Shown piece by piece: positions 63,630 to 64,000 of a stretch of 64,000 bases of DNA. A program made the position numbers and the translations under genes. Source of the stretch: Helicobacter_D ganmani. Its GTDB lineage: Bacteria; Campylobacterota; Campylobacteria; Campylobacterales; Helicobacteraceae. The notes under the pieces are model-generated. The model worked only from the letters and a program-made list of their open reading frames with translations. It had not been told where the DNA came from and searched no databases. The stretch lies in NCBI RefSeq assembly GCF_965138225.1, contig NZ_CBCSAX010000009.1. One strand, given 5' to 3'. Numbering within the stretch: position 1 is the first letter of the stretch; each line of letters begins with the position of its first letter.

Positions 63630-63905
63630 ATGACTTCAGTTGTGCAATTCAGAATGGACAGCAACGATAAAGAAATATTAGAGACAATGCTCAAAGATAT
63701 GGGGCTAGATTTGGGAACAGCCTTTAGAATGTTTGCAGCAAAAGTGCTCAAAACAGGCGAGATTCCCTTTAGTATCACGAGTAGCATTGACCCTGATACG
63801 ATTTGGACAAAAGAGGACGAAAAAGCCTACAAAAAGGCATTAAAAGAGCTAGAAAGAGGCGAGACAATAAGCCACGAAGAAATGAAGCGAAAGCTCGGAT
63901 TATGA
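63630..63905 (+). CDS. relB: RelB/DinJ-family antitoxin
   Basis: A 91-residue protein with the RelB/DinJ ribbon-helix-helix start (SVVQFRMDSNDKEILETML then GLDLGTAFRMFAAKVLKTGEIPF), which binds its own operator, and an acidic/basic C-terminal tail (EDEKAYKKALKELERGETI) that wraps the toxin. AAAGG lies before ATG 63630. The next ORF starts on its stop codon, as normal for type II pairs. Confidence 0.9.
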   Translation: MTSVVQFRMDSNDKEILETMLKDMGLDLGTAFRMFAAKVLKTGEIPFSITSSIDPDTIWTKEDEKAYKKALKELERGETISHEEMKRKLGL

Positions 63906-64000
63906 GTGGCGCATTAGAATATAGCAAAGAAGTAGAAAAGTTTTTGCTCAAGCATTGCGAGCTAGCTCCCAAAATCATCAAGGCTTTAGAAAATATTGCA
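63902..64000 (+). CDS. RelE/YafQ-type toxin, 5' part only
   Basis: ATG 63902 overlaps the antitoxin TGA (ATGA). The 33 visible codons begin MSGALEYSKEVEKFLLKHCE, matching the usual beta-strand plus 'S..veKflkk' helix of RelE-superfamily mRNA interferases. The catalytic C-terminal residues lie beyond the window, so the subfamily (RelE, YafQ or ParE) cannot be assigned. Confidence 0.7.
   Translation, partial: MSGALEYSKEVEKFLLKHCELAPKIIKALENIA

Noticed and set aside
1..64000. CRISPR array, prophage or insertion sequence
   Set aside because: No regularly spaced identical repeats with unique spacers, no phage structural genes and no transposase were found; the dispersed repeats are irregular in spacing and arrangement.

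Overview
The window is AT-rich DNA from a Campylobacterota genome, most likely an enterohepatic (non-pylori) Helicobacter. The evidence is gene order: the run pheS-pheT-aroA-ispH-rpsA-(small membrane protein)-serA, the run (TPR protein)-rnhA-rnc-aroC, the pairs secA-lolC/E and dnaG-PP-loop ATPase, and the lctP-lutABC lactate operon all follow arrangements known from Helicobacter and Campylobacter. A CjaA-type cysteine-binding lipoprotein, a pseudaminic acid gene (pseG), TlpD-like CZB chemoreceptors, sigma-54 promoters and G/C homopolymer contingency tracts also fit. No tRNA, rRNA, prophage, insertion sequence or CRISPR array was recognised.

Layout. 1-1500: a broken family 8-like glycosyltransferase running off the left edge, with a C10 tract in the intergenic region it shares with the cjaA-like gene (1718-2545). 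2695-7332: dnaE, a SUI1/YciH-like gene and rluB, tightly packed. 7329-9302: a decayed DUF2972 gene carrying a G10 tract and two nonsense codons. 9494-14366: a minus-strand block with a DUF411 protein, pseG, aroC, rnc, rnhA and a membrane-anchored TPR/zinc-ribbon protein. 14465-18947: dnaG, PP-loop ATPase, nitroreductase and a CZB chemoreceptor. 18997-23403: a sigma-54-controlled flagellin-like protein, ybdD-cstA and hemE. 23543-30406: secA, lolC/E-like permease, radical SAM protein, a frameshifted phosphoethanolamine transferase (eptC type) and dgkA. 30564-38541: lactate catabolism (D-lactate dehydrogenase, then the divergent lctP-lutABC operon) with a gamma carbonic anhydrase between. 38734-48068: the serA to pheS operon. 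48192-48881: HIT and YciI genes. 48884-55176: a glycan island with a fucosyltransferase-like protein, two small ORFs, a phase-variable GT8 gene switched OFF by a G11 tract, an XRE regulator and a two-domain glycosyltransferase. 55229-59711: rnpB, hypE, moeA, ribA, hypB, hypC. 60081-64000: a second CZB chemoreceptor, an NhaC antiporter, a second sigma-54-driven orphan gene and a RelB/RelE-type toxin-antitoxin pair cut by the right edge.

The most notable theme is surface-structure variation. Four G/C tracts of 10-11 bases were noticed, each at or beside a glycan or envelope gene, and all four of those genes are unreadable as full-length proteins in this assembly. A short motif (consensus roughly H-L-[SA]-Y-x-L-G followed by a hydrophobic stretch and K-[ST]-aromatic) recurs five times in three otherwise unrelated glycan-type proteins, and in one of them it sits beside the homopolymer. 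A family of 50-100-base intergenic repeats built on inverted copies of GCAATCCATA or CTCGCAATGAC punctuates the gaps; two copies sharing 55 identical bases flank moeA-ribA-hypB-hypC as direct repeats.
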